Assembly: GCF_036906915.1 (NCBI RefSeq)
Contig: NZ_JBAKHX010000109.1
Location: 1-21,166, forward strand
Source of the DNA: Phytohabitans sp036906915
Lineage (GTDB): Bacteria > Actinomycetota > Actinomycetes > Mycobacteriales > Micromonosporaceae
Length of the DNA: 21,166 nt
Direction of reading: 5' to 3'
Positions 14,428 through 21,166 of this stretch are shown piece by piece. Within the stretch, counting starts at the first letter, position 1; each line of letters begins with the position of its first letter. Made by a program: the position numbers and the translations under genes. The notes below the pieces were generated by a model. It worked only from the letters and a program-made list of their open reading frames with translations. It ran no database searches and had not been told where the DNA came from.

Positions 14428-15351
14428 ATGTTCGACATGACCAGTTGGACCCTGTGTTTCGACAGTTTGGATGGGCTGTCGGTCGGCGATGCGGTCGGCG
14501 CCCAGTTCTTCGTCCCCGGCACCACGCTGGAAAATCTGGATGGCGGCCGGGCACCTGAGCAGGCGTGGCCATGGACCGACGATACCGAGATGGCCTGCTG
14601 CCTGGTCGAGGTCCTGCGTCGGTACGACCATGTCCACCAGGACGCCTTGGCCGCCGCCTTCGCCGAGCGTTTCGACCCGTACCGCGGCTACGGCGGCGGC
14701 GCCGTGGTCATCCTGCGGAACATCCGCAACGGCACCGCCTGGCCTGAGGCCGCCCAGGCCGCCTTCGGTGGCCAGGGATCGATGGGCAACGGCGCCGCGA
14801 TGCGCGTCGCACCTTTGGGTGCCTGGCACGCCGGCGATTCCCGTACGGCGGCGCTGGAAGCCCTGCGCTCGGCTGAGGTCACCCACGCGCACGCCGAGGC
14901 GGTGCTCGGCGCCGCCGCGGTCGCGGTAGCCGCCGCCGAGGCCGGCTGGGCCCGTCAGGTTCAGGATCGGCCCGAACCGCGGGACTTTCTCGACGCGGTG
15001 CTGGCCTACCTGGTGCCCAGCAGTACCCATGCTGGCATCGTTCGGGCCCGAGGGTTGCTGGGTGTCAGCGTCGCCGAGGCCGCCTACGAACTGGGCAACG
15101 GCTCACAGGTCTTGGCGCACGACACCGTTCCGTTCGCGCTGTGGGTCGCCGCGACGCATCTTCACGACTATCGCGCGGCCATCCTGGCGTGTATCGAAGC
15201 CGGCGGCGACATGGACACCACGGCCGCCATCGTCGGCGGCATCGTCGCCGCATACACCGGACGGGCCGACAACGGCATTCCAGCACCGTGGCTGCACAAC
15301 CGCGAACCCCTTCCGAACGAGCTGCAACCGCCCGTCAATCGGACCGAATGA
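14428..15351 (+). CDS. ADP-ribosylglycohydrolase (DraG family)
   Basis: The protein has 307 residues. All DraG-family landmarks are present: SLDGLSVGDAVG (13-24), WTDDTEM (49-55) with metal-binding T-D-D, GNGAAMR (120-126), HAHAE (153-157) and GGDMDTTAAIVGG (259-271), the C-terminal metal site. The family removes ADP-ribose from proteins, nucleic acids or free ADP-ribose-1''-phosphate, using two magnesium ions in a cytoplasmic all-helical domain. Starts at ATG 14428 or 14437 are both possible; GCAGGAT just upstream could be a weak ribosome site or a -10 element. No ADP-ribosyltransferase partner lies next to it, so its target is unknown. Confidence 0.92.
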   Translation: MFDMTSWTLCFDSLDGLSVGDAVGAQFFVPGTTLENLDGGRAPEQAWPWTDDTEMACCLVEVLRRYDHVHQDALAAAFAERFDPYRGYGGGAVVILRNIRNGTAWPEAAQAAFGGQGSMGNGAAMRVAPLGAWHAGDSRTAALEALRSAEVTHAHAEAVLGAAAVAVAAAEAGWARQVQDRPEPRDFLDAVLAYLVPSSTHAGIVRARGLLGVSVAEAAYELGNGSQVLAHDTVPFALWVAATHLHDYRAAILACIEAGGDMDTTAAIVGGIVAAYTGRADNGIPAPWLHNREPLPNELQPPVNRTE

Positions 15352-15418
15352 CGACCACCACCGAAACCATCCACAGAATCGAGACGACCCAAAACTGATC
15401 CAAGATCAACACACTCAT
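15335..15418 (-). CDS. possible 27-residue hydrophobic peptide
   Basis: An ATG at 15418 opens 27 codons that read MSVLILDQFWVVSILWMVSV and end VVVIRSD. The product is one hydrophobic helix with a charged C-terminus, as in small membrane peptides and some type I toxins. It overlaps the DraG 3' end in antisense and lies in a stretch more AT-rich than its surroundings. No Shine-Dalgarno is evident, so chance is a real possibility. Confidence 0.2.
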   Translation of the reverse strand: MSVLILDQFWVVSILWMVSVVVVIRSD

Positions 15419-15570
15419 ATGCCGCAACCAGAGCGCAGTCGCTGTACTGCGTACTGAGGCGAAGTTGACGGTTCGGTGTGGGGGTCGGTTTGCTGTCAGC
15501 AGTCGGCATAGATTGCTCGCCTGTGACTGCGAGTCGTCGTCCTTGTCGATCTTTGGCGCGTGGGGCGATC

Positions 15571-15792
15571 TCAGCCCGGCCGGACCGGGCATCCGTTACG
15601 ACTCCAGTCGGCGATCTGCGTCCAGAACGTCTGCGCATACGGCACCCGGGCCTCGGGCCAGGGCTTGCGTTCGGCGTCCGGATCTTCGTCGACGCTGAAC
15701 TCGCGGTCGATGTAGTCGAGCAGGTCGGCGGCGTAGTAAATGACATCAACACCCAGGGCTCCGGCAAAGTCGTGATGGTGTCCGGCTTGCAT
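15571..15792 (-). CDS. small hypothetical protein, possibly 5'-truncated
   Basis: The ORF from ATG 15792 gives 73 residues: GHHHDFAGALGVDVIYYAAD, LLDYIDREFSVDEDPDAERK, PWPEARVPYAQTFWTQIADW and a short tail. The composition is that of a real globular protein (aromatic and acidic residues, no repeats), but I do not recognise the family. The frame stays open to 15837, where it enters sequence that seems to belong to the neighbouring transposase element, so the natural N-terminus may have been removed. No ribosome binding site is evident at 15792. Confidence 0.45.
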   Translation of the reverse strand: MQAGHHHDFAGALGVDVIYYAADLLDYIDREFSVDEDPDAERKPWPEARVPYAQTFWTQIADWSRNGCPVRPG

Positions 15793-15795
15793 GGG

Positions 15796-15825
15796 TTGGT
15801 GTAGACGCGCCTTGGGTGTAGACAA
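15796..15825 (+). repeat. short direct repeat near IS fragment
   Basis: TTGGTGTAGAC (15796-15806) is followed by TTGGGTGTAGAC (15812-15823). The repeat lies where the small hypothetical gene meets the transposase fragment. It may be part of the element end or a junction scar; neither can be shown here. Confidence 0.3.
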
Positions 15826-15896
15826 CAGGGCGGGCATGACCTGTTCAGAAGATCATCGAGGTTCTCTACGCCTTGTCGATCTCTCCGAAGTGAGCC

Positions 15897-16349
15897 ATGC
15901 CCGCGTTGCCATCATCGCTGATCACCTCATTGTCGAGTGCACCGGCCGGAGTCGGTGCGCCAGCCGCGACGGGCGGGCTACTGACCGCGTTGAGCGCTCT
16001 GCCTGATCCGCGGGCCCGCCGCGGGGTTCGTCATGGGCTCGCTGTCGTGGTCACCGCGGCGATCTGCGCGGTCGTCGCCGGCTACCGTTCCTACACCGCG
16101 ATCGGTGAGTGGGTCGCTGACCTGCCGGCAGAGACCGCGGCCCGCGTTAGGGATCGACGCCGGACGCCGCCCCTCGGAGACAATGATCCGCCTGCTGTTA
16201 CAGGCCCTGGACCCGGATCGGCTGACCGCGCTGGTCGGAGCCTGGCTTGCCGCGCAGAGGCCGGCGCCGGCGGAAACTCGACGGGCCCTGGCTGTGGACG
16301 GCAAGAGCTTGCGTGGCTCACGTACCGGCGACACGGCCGCCCGGCATGT
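15897..16349 (+). pseudogene. ISAs1-family transposase, truncated and frameshifted
   Basis: The start at ATG 15897 gives LLTALSALPDPRARRGVRHG, LAVVVTAAICAVVAGYRSYT and AIGEWVADLPAETAAR, the H-repeat/ISAs1-type N-terminus. The frame then shifts near 16145 and continues as ALGIDAGRRPSETMIRLLLQ, ALDPDRLTALVGAWLAAQRP and ALAVDGKSLRGSRTGDTAAR, containing the first catalytic aspartate (AVDGK). The sequence stops matching right after TAARH near 16348, so roughly the last two thirds including the remaining DDE residues are gone. It lies against the 3' end of an opposite-strand membrane protein gene. Confidence 0.85.
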
Positions 16350-16555
16350 GCAGCCACGATAGCTGTCGAGCCGGTCATGCCGCCTAGTCCGGCGATCATC
16401 CATGGCACGGCGAGACCCGCCCCGTCGCCGGCGGCGAGGGACTTGATGCTCGTGACGGCGACCAGCCCGAAGATGACTGACGGCGGTAGGTAGAGCCATG
16501 CGGTACGCGGTGAAGGGCGCTTCGGGCGTGGCGTGGGTGGTCTTTGGCCGGACAT
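16350..16555 (-). pseudogene. small membrane protein, 3' end replaced by transposase fragment
   Basis: The ATG at 16555 overlaps the stop of the preceding gene in TGATG, a typical coupled start. The product begins MSGQRPPTPRPKRPSPRTAW and has two hydrophobic stretches (LYLPPSVIFGLVAVTSIKSL and AGLAVPWMIAGLGGMTGSTA). At about 16350 the frame enters antisense of the transposase and stays open to 16091, giving a chimeric tail. It was probably the third gene of a PadR-controlled membrane protein operon and has lost its C-terminus. The original length is unknown. Confidence 0.55.
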
Positions 16556-17352
16556 CAGAACGCCTGCCCGGCGGTCCGTTCCCGGGGTCGCCGGGCAGAG
16601 TGGATGATTTGCGAGACGCCGGTCCAGGCGGCCCAGACCGGGAAGGCGGCGAGGAAGGCGTACAGCCCCATCGCCATAGCAACGAGGACGGGCAGCGGTG
16701 GGCTGCCGCCGATAAGTACCGGCCAGAGCAGTCCCGCGATCGTTAAAACGAATGCGCTGCCCGCGATGAGGCCGAACGCGTGCATGGGCCGCTGCCGCTG
16801 CCGGTGACGGATGGCCCGCCACGAGTTGGCGGCGAGCCAGACACCCGGCCCGGCGAGGGCGGCGTATCCGGCGATCGCGGTGGCGGACTGGATCCAGCCG
16901 GGCGCCGCCGCACCGGCTGCCAGGATCCCGACGCCGACCAGCGGCCCGAACGCGCCGAAGACAACGACCGGCACGGCCAGGACCGGACGCCGCGCCCGAC
17001 GTACCGCGTGCCGGGTGATGGCCACGGCCAGCCCGAACGGCGCCAACAGCAACAGCGCTTCGGTGTTCTGCTCACCCAGGAACGGCGACAACACATACGC
17101 GCCAGGCACGGCGAAGGCCGCGAGGACCAAGCCCATACCGGCGAGTACGGCGGCTGGGCTCGGCCATCGAGCCGCCGGCCGGGGGTGCAGGTGCCAGGCG
17201 AGCATCGGCACTTTGACCAACAGGTCCACGGTGTACCACCACCGTCGCCAACCGTTCACGTCGAGTAGCAGAGACAGTGACTCTTCCCGCCAGCGTGCGC
17301 GGCGGCTGCGGGGAAGCAGCCAGCTACCGACCTCGAGCAGGAACCTCACCAT
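16555..17352 (-). CDS. six-helix membrane protein, PadR-associated
   Basis: The protein has 265 residues. The N-terminus MVRFLLEVGSWLLPRSRRAR, with WREESLSLL, is a short amphipathic cytoplasmic segment seen in PadR-linked actinobacterial membrane proteins. Hydrophobic segments lie near 67-90, 98-115, 122-147, 155-177, 192-215 and 220-245. No transporter signature such as an ABC or MFS motif is visible, so the function is unknown. The ATG at 17352 lies inside the padR-type gene upstream (7-nt overlap), and the stop overlaps the start of the next membrane gene, so three genes were once tightly coupled. Longer in-frame starts reach through the regulator gene and are rejected. Confidence 0.75.
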   Translation of the reverse strand: MVRFLLEVGSWLLPRSRRARWREESLSLLLDVNGWRRWWYTVDLLVKVPMLAWHLHPRPAARWPSPAAVLAGMGLVLAAFAVPGAYVLSPFLGEQNTEALLLLAPFGLAVAITRHAVRRARRPVLAVPVVVFGAFGPLVGVGILAAGAAAPGWIQSATAIAGYAALAGPGVWLAANSWRAIRHRQRQRPMHAFGLIAGSAFVLTIAGLLWPVLIGGSPPLPVLVAMAMGLYAFLAAFPVWAAWTGVSQIIHSARRPRERTAGQAF

Positions 17353-17690
17353 GCCACCGCCTCGCCGTTCGGGGTCCGCCGTCGCTGCCGTGCCCGCTGC
17401 CGTTCGTCCGCCTCGGCTAGCGCCAGCCGCGCTGCCGCGGCGCCATCCACGGGCCCTGCTACGAAGCGGTAATACCGCCGTCGCGGCCGGCCCACCGCGT
17501 GCTGGTCGACGTCCTCCCACCGGCTTTCGATCCAGCCAGCCGACTCCAGCCGGGCCAGGATTGGATAGATCGTGCCCGGCGGCAGCCCGGTGGCCTCCAC
17601 GATCTCCAGCCCGTAAACCTCCTGACCAGGGGCGCTGAGTAGCGCGCGCAGAACCGTACGGGTCTGCATCGTCATCTTCAGGCTCACCAT
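17346..17690 (-). CDS. PadR-family transcriptional regulator
   Basis: The protein has 114 residues. The winged helix is clear: VLRALLSAPGQEVYGLEIVE, ATGLPPGTIYPILARLESAG and W at the third helix, then the wing GRPRRRYYRF. The C-terminal part is short, as in the small PadR-s2 subgroup. PadR proteins repress adjacent genes and usually their own. The ATG at 17690 lies 8 nt after a TATAGA that could be a -10 element, implying a leaderless or near-leaderless message. It overlaps the membrane protein gene it probably controls. A second PadR gene of the same type points the other way 187 nt upstream. Confidence 0.92.
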   Translation of the reverse strand: MVSLKMTMQTRTVLRALLSAPGQEVYGLEIVEATGLPPGTIYPILARLESAGWIESRWEDVDQHAVGRPRRRYYRFVAGPVDGAAAARLALAEADERQRARQRRRTPNGEAVAW

Positions 17691-17699
17691 GCTCGAACT

Positions 17700-17871
17700 C
17701 TATATAGCCCCGGCAAGGTACGCATGCCCAAGTCGGGTTGTTGACGACGCATCTGTAATGCGTGCGCACCTCGCAACCCCTGCGTCCACGCCCGGCTGGA
17801 CGTGCCGCGCTCAACCGCCTTCTACCTGGATGTTCGGCTGGGCTACCCCTATGTAGGAAAGCGAGTATGGT
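17700..17871. promoter_or_regulatory. divergent PadR promoters with shared CTATRTAG octamer
   Basis: CTATATAG (17700-17707) lies just upstream of the minus-strand PadR gene and covers its likely -10. CTATGTAG (17849-17856) lies upstream of the plus-strand PadR gene, 9 nt before TATGGT (17866-17871), a good -10 for a leaderless start at 17878. The matching octamers are candidate PadR operators, so each regulator may bind both promoters. Confidence 0.45.
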
Positions 17872-17877
17872 GTCTGC

Positions 17878-18237
17878 GTGGACAGGGTCCGGATCACGAC
17901 GGCCGTCGCCGAGGTGCTGGCCGTGCTGTTGGCGGACCCGCCGGCACAGCGGTACGGGCTGGAGCTGATGCGCGCCACCGGCCAGCCCAGCGGCACCCTC
18001 TATCCGATCCTGCTGCGACTGCAGGAGGCCGGCTGGGTGCGGGCGGAATGGGAGGCCGTCGACCCGGTGATGCAGGGCCGCCCGGCCCGCCGCTACTACC
18101 GGCTCACCGCCGAAGGGCTGGGCGCCGCCCGGACGGAGCTGGCCGCGCTGCGCGAACGGCTCGGCAACCGCGCAGGGCTCGCCCCATCCGGGGGTACGAC
18201 CACGGCGGTCACCTTCGCCGCCGGGACGACCCGGTGA
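17878..18237 (+). CDS. PadR-family transcriptional regulator
   Basis: The protein has 119 residues. It has the winged helix VLAVLLADPPAQRYGLELMR, ATGQPSGTLYPILLRLQEAG, and the wing GRPARRYYRLT, followed by a helical C-terminus (AARTELAALRERLGNRAG). The GTG at 17878 has no Shine-Dalgarno; TATGGT ends 6 nt before it, so translation is probably leaderless. The stop overlaps the next start as GTGA (18234-18237), coupling it to a large membrane protein. It is clearly related to the divergent PadR protein, with about the same length and motif spacing, suggesting a duplicated regulator-membrane protein module. Confidence 0.92.
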   Translation: MDRVRITTAVAEVLAVLLADPPAQRYGLELMRATGQPSGTLYPILLRLQEAGWVRAEWEAVDPVMQGRPARRYYRLTAEGLGAARTELAALRERLGNRAGLAPSGGTTTAVTFAAGTTR

Positions 18238-20297
18238 GCCGGCTGGTCGGCTGGGTCACCGGCCGCCTGCTGGCCCTGGCCGTGCGGGGCTGGCCGGTCC
18301 ACCACCGCGGTGACCTGGCCCGCGAGTGGGCCGCCGAGCTGCACGCCCTGGCCCATGAGCCGGGCACCGGCGGAGGGCTGCGGGCCTGGCGGCAGCTACG
18401 GTTCGCCGCCAGCCTGGTCCGCGCCGGCGCCACCGCCGCCGCTGCCGGCGGTGGCGGCCGGCTTCGGCTCGGCGGCCTGGAGGCGGCGGTGACACGCACG
18501 GTGGTGCTGTTCATCGCCGCGGTGGCCGCTGTCGCCCTGGCGATGGCGGTGGTGTTCCCGCTGTGGGCGGTCGCGCCGAATGCGGCCGCCAGTCCCGGCC
18601 TGGCCACGATCGGCCTCCTCGCCCGGGTGGGGGCCGGGGTGCTGGTCGGGCTGCTGCTGGCCCGGCACGCGGTCCGCGACGGCCTCCCGGGCGGGTGGGT
18701 GCCGCCCGTGGTGGCGCTGTTCGCCGGCACGGTGGCCGCCGAGGCGATGGTGCGCAACGTGTCCTCCATGGACGCCGGCGGCCCGTTGGCGGTGGCCGGC
18801 ATGACGGCCGCGGGACTCCTGGTCGTGCCCGTGGCGGCGGGCCTGGCGGCGCTGGCCCGCCGCCGTCGGCTGACCGCGCTGGCCGTCGCCGTGCCGGCCG
18901 CCCCGGCGGTCGTGCTGGCCGCCACCGCCGCGGTGGTCGGGCTCGCCGACCGGCCCCCCGATGCGGGGGAAGGGCCGCTGTGGTGGCTATCCCGGCTGCT
19001 GTGGGTCCGACCGCCGCCGCACTACGTGGACCACCCCGACCCCCAGCCGTACCTCATCGAGAGCCTGCTGCCGCACCTGCCCGGCATCCTGCTGACCAGC
19101 GTGACGCTCGCCCTGACGTACGCGTTGCGCCTGGCCCGCCCCGGCACCGCGCGACCCGCTGCGGTCCCCGCCGCTCCCGCCGACGACCCGGCGCCGGGGA
19201 TCGCCGCCGACCCCCGATGGCACCGCGTGGCCCTGGGCTGCGGCGCGTTCGCGGTGGTGGCCTGGGCGGTAACGCTGGCGTACCTGACGCCGAACATCGG
19301 CCTGGCGCCCGAGTGGGCCAGGCCCGAGGAGGTAGTACTTACCGGCTGGCCAGACTGGCGGACGTCCGAGGGCCTGCTGTGGATGCACGAGCTGCGCCTG
19401 TTCGCAATCGTGGTGGCCGCGTTGAGCCTGCTGATCGCCGCCGCGTACCGGGGCGCGCCGCTGCTGCCGGCCCTCGGCGGCGCGGTCGTCCTGCTCGCCG
19501 TCGACACCGGCGTCGCGGCGGCCGGCTGGGACACCCCGCGCGCCCTGCCGGTGCTGGCGGTCGCCGGCCTGCTGGTCGGCGCCGCGGCCTGGCGAGCCTG
19601 CGCCTGGTTCGCCGCGCGGGACCGGCGCGGCCCGGCCCGTCGCCGCACCCTGCTGCTGACAGTCACAGTGCTCGCCGCGTTCCTAGCTCCCGGGATCTAC
19701 GTGGGCCGGATCGTCCCCGTGCCGGGGGTGCAGACCCCGCCCTCGGTGCTGCTGGCGGCGGTGGGGCTGCCGACGGCGCTGGCGGTGCTCGCCGGGCTGG
19801 GCGTGGCGGCGCTGTCCCCCCAGTCGCGGTTGTCGGCCTGGCGGGTGCCGTGCGCGGCCGGCTCTATGGCGTTGCTCGCCGGGCTGCTGTTCTTCCTCGA
19901 CGGGATACCCCCGCTGCTCGGGTTCGCCGCGCCGGCGCTGAACCTGCCGGCCGCCGGGTTGGCGTGGGCGGCCATCCACCGCCCCCGGCTGCCCCGGTGG
20001 GGGTGGGTCGGCGTCCTCCCGCTCGCCATCGGCGCGGGGCTGCCGATCGGCTACGGCACCATCTTTGCGTCGTTCGTGCTCAGTCCGGTCCTGCGGGTGC
20101 CGCTGGGCTACCAGCTCGGATTCGACGGGATCCCGTACGTGGCCGGCGCGCTGCTGCTCGGCCTGGTGCTCGCCCGGGCCGGCACCCGGTCGGATGCCGC
20201 TCCGGCCCCGGTCACCACCCTGCCGGCCCCGGCCGGCCCGCCGTCTTCGGCGGTACCGGTCGCACCGGCCGCGCGGCCGGCCGAGCTGACCGGATAA
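18234..20297 (+). CDS. large polytopic membrane protein, PadR-associated
   Basis: The protein has 687 residues from GTG 18234, which overlaps the PadR stop. Residues 1-86 are cytoplasmic and carry HRGDLAREWAAELHALAHEP, a sequence recurring at the N-terminus of PadR-linked membrane proteins in Micromonospora-type genomes. About 14 hydrophobic segments follow, the first near 87-113 (VVLFIAAVAAVALAMAVVFP) and the last near 625-640 (IPYVAGALLLGLVLARA). Two hydrophilic loops rich in Pro and Trp separate them. The C-terminal 45 residues are Ala/Pro-rich. No catalytic or transporter motif is recognised. The frame is open further upstream, but only the coupled start makes sense. Confidence 0.8.
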   Translation: MSRLVGWVTGRLLALAVRGWPVHHRGDLAREWAAELHALAHEPGTGGGLRAWRQLRFAASLVRAGATAAAAGGGGRLRLGGLEAAVTRTVVLFIAAVAAVALAMAVVFPLWAVAPNAAASPGLATIGLLARVGAGVLVGLLLARHAVRDGLPGGWVPPVVALFAGTVAAEAMVRNVSSMDAGGPLAVAGMTAAGLLVVPVAAGLAALARRRRLTALAVAVPAAPAVVLAATAAVVGLADRPPDAGEGPLWWLSRLLWVRPPPHYVDHPDPQPYLIESLLPHLPGILLTSVTLALTYALRLARPGTARPAAVPAAPADDPAPGIAADPRWHRVALGCGAFAVVAWAVTLAYLTPNIGLAPEWARPEEVVLTGWPDWRTSEGLLWMHELRLFAIVVAALSLLIAAAYRGAPLLPALGGAVVLLAVDTGVAAAGWDTPRALPVLAVAGLLVGAAAWRACAWFAARDRRGPARRRTLLLTVTVLAAFLAPGIYVGRIVPVPGVQTPPSVLLAAVGLPTALAVLAGLGVAALSPQSRLSAWRVPCAAGSMALLAGLLFFLDGIPPLLGFAAPALNLPAAGLAWAAIHRPRLPRWGWVGVLPLAIGAGLPIGYGTIFASFVLSPVLRVPLGYQLGFDGIPYVAGALLLGLVLARAGTRSDAAPAPVTTLPAPAGPPSSAVPVAPAARPAELTG

Positions 20298-20349
20298 GGC
20301 GCCCTGCCCCGGCGCTCCATCCCGTCAGCGTCCTTCCCGACCGGTCGGG
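20298..20349. terminator. two hairpins, terminator region
   Basis: GGCGCC (20298-20303) can pair with GGCGCT (20311-20316) just after the membrane protein stop. CCCGACCGGTCGGG (20336-20349) is a perfect 14-bp palindrome touching the stop of the opposite gene remnant. Together they separate two convergent transcripts. Confidence 0.45.
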
Positions 20350-20665
20350 TCAGATCACGAAGACGCTGTTGTCGTTGTTGGTCACGGTCTCCGGATCTTC
20401 CTCCGTCGGCACGGGGTCCGGGTACGGCGAGTCGATGGAGGAAGTGACCACCACCCCGCGCTCGGCAGGTTCGCAATCTCAAAGAAACCGAGATGAAGGT
20501 GTCGCCCGCGAGCAGCGGCTCGTTGGTGTAGATCACGCAGATGTTGTCCGGCTGGCCCACGCCGGTGAGTTGGTCCAGCGGTTCATCGACGCAGACGTCA
20601 CCCTCGGGCAGATCCACGGGGAACGGGTCCGCGAACGCGGTCTGGCCGACCGTCCGACGGCCGCG
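20350..20665 (-). pseudogene. exported/surface protein, C-terminal remnant
   Basis: Read on the minus strand, VGQTAFADPFPVDLPEGDVC, then VDEPLDQLTGVGQPDNICVI and YTNEPLLAGDTFISVS are in one frame. FFEIANLPSA follows in the next, and GVVVTSSIDSPYPDPVPTEE, DPETVTNNDNSVFVI and a TGA in a third. The last words resemble the end of a beta-sandwich repeat domain of actinobacterial surface proteins, where a conserved N-N-x-x-S/T strand closes the protein. The upstream part is cut near 20665 by transposase sequence. Two indels and the missing N-terminus show that it is decayed. Confidence 0.55.
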
Positions 20666-20673
20666 GCGGGCCG

Positions 20674-20811
20674 CGCGGCCGGATCCGGCACCGTCGAGCG
20701 GACACGTCGCCGCAACCGCAGGCCCTGCACGCCGAAACGGCGCATCACCCGCGCGACCCGCTTGTGGTTGACCACCACGCCATCATCGCGCAGTTCAGCG
20801 GTGATCCGCGC
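20674..20811 (-). pseudogene. IS3-family transposase orfB fragment
   Basis: The minus-strand frame contains RITAELRDDGVVVNHKRVAR, VMRRFGVQGLRLRRRVRSTV and PDPAA. This is the HTH_21 segment that precedes the DDE domain in IS3-type OrfB proteins. The catalytic core is absent on one side, and the sequence on the other (to about 20955) no longer reads as transposase, so only about 45 codons remain. It abuts the exported-protein remnant. Confidence 0.8.
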
Positions 20812-21094
20812 TGGTTTGTCTGGTGTTCTCCGAAACGTAGCGGCTCCAGATGCCGCCGACGTTGGCGACCTGGCGGGCGGTGCTCTTCTGGTGAAAGACC
20901 GAGGGCTCGCCGACAGGTTTAGTCGCCTTTGCTCGTACCGAAGGCCCTTCTGCATGTCACGTCGCCACGTCGCACACGGCCGCGATCATCAACTCCGCCC
21001 GAGACCGCCGCCGCCCGGAATCCCTTTATTTACCGGGCTCTTAGCCCTGATCCACCGATGAGATTCGGTTGAGGGCGGTGTGGCAGACGGGAAA

Positions 21095-21157
21095 GTGCCC
21101 TCTGAACTGGGAAGATTGAAGTTGCTGACGCTTCTATCTTCTGGTTCGAGAGGGCAC
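21095..21157. repeat. long imperfect inverted repeat, probable IS end
   Basis: GTGCCCTCT (21095-21103) pairs with AGAGGGCAC (21149-21157). The stem continues inward through GAAC/GGTTC and GAAGA/TCTTC pairs with small bulges to TGAAG/CTTC around a 9-nt loop, spanning 63 nt. It resembles sequence found just ahead of some actinobacterial transposase genes, perhaps IS1380-type; the element would continue beyond the window. A terminator blocking read-through is an alternative. Confidence 0.45.
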
Positions 21158-21166
21158 CGTCGAGGT

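Noticed and set aside
13788..14525. N-terminal extension of the SDR frame
   Set aside because: Runs antisense to the HflX-N-like gene and has no family similarity; the ATG at 13787 gives a normal SDR length.
13657..15030. Open frame of 457 codons on the minus strand
   Set aside because: Antisense shadow of the ADP-ribosylglycohydrolase and neighbouring genes, low complexity.
18563..21061. Open frame of 832 codons on the plus strand overlapping the large membrane protein
   Set aside because: Gly/Arg/Pro-rich shadow of the high-GC membrane protein gene in another frame; no domain, and it runs into the opposite-strand remnants.
1..21166. CRISPR array
   Set aside because: No regularly spaced repeat series was seen; the only clear repeats are the two copies at 7-57 and short inverted repeats.

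Overview
The window is high-GC actinobacterial DNA. Leaderless genes, a PadR-regulated membrane protein with a GDLAREW-type N-terminus, an ECF sigma factor coupled to a CU044_5270-type membrane protein, and the overall gene style all suggest Micromonosporaceae or a close relative. That placement is inferred from gene style, not from a marker gene. The window looks like an accessory region: intact genes are mixed with truncated genes, frameshifted genes and pieces of at least three or four mobile elements.

Layout. 1-60: an 18-bp direct repeat that looks like the end of an insertion sequence. 150-776: a secreted, cysteine-containing I36/crystallin-like protein. 898-2600 (minus): an ECF sigma factor and a translationally coupled single-pass membrane protein. 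2942-4092: a decayed HAD phosphatase and two small ORFs. 4369-11069: the most interesting block. A divergent promoter region at 7814-7943 separates a minus-strand operon (51-residue peptide, radical SAM/SPASM enzyme, dTMP-kinase-like enzyme, EEP phosphohydrolase) from a plus-strand operon (XRE regulator, asparaginase-like enzyme, PPC/DUF296 protein). A CYTH triphosphate-binding protein converges on the minus operon. 11075-11119: the 3' part of a tRNA-Lys gene, followed by a truncated tyrosine integrase. Together they mark an integration boundary. 11756-15351: a truncated hypothetical gene, a SAM-dependent methyltransferase, an SDR oxidoreductase, a frameshifted HflX-N-like gene and an ADP-ribosylglycohydrolase. 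15352-16349: a small hypothetical gene and an ISAs1-like transposase fragment. 16350-20297: two divergent PadR-regulated membrane protein units; one has lost its last gene to the transposase fragment. 20350-21166: remnants of an exported protein and an IS3-type transposase, and a long inverted repeat at the right edge.

How the genes may work together. The radical SAM protein has the exact cysteine pattern of a SPASM domain, typical of peptide-modifying enzymes. A 51-codon ORF containing four cysteines lies 57 nt upstream in the same direction, so a RiPP-like peptide modification system is the leading hypothesis. The kinase is coupled to the radical SAM gene by an ATGA overlap, and EEP and CYTH proteins lie nearby. 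These three families act on phosphorylated small molecules, so nucleotide-type chemistry is the competing hypothesis. The XRE gene is placed to control both operons. The tRNA fragment directly after the PPC gene suggests the block arrived on an integrative element.
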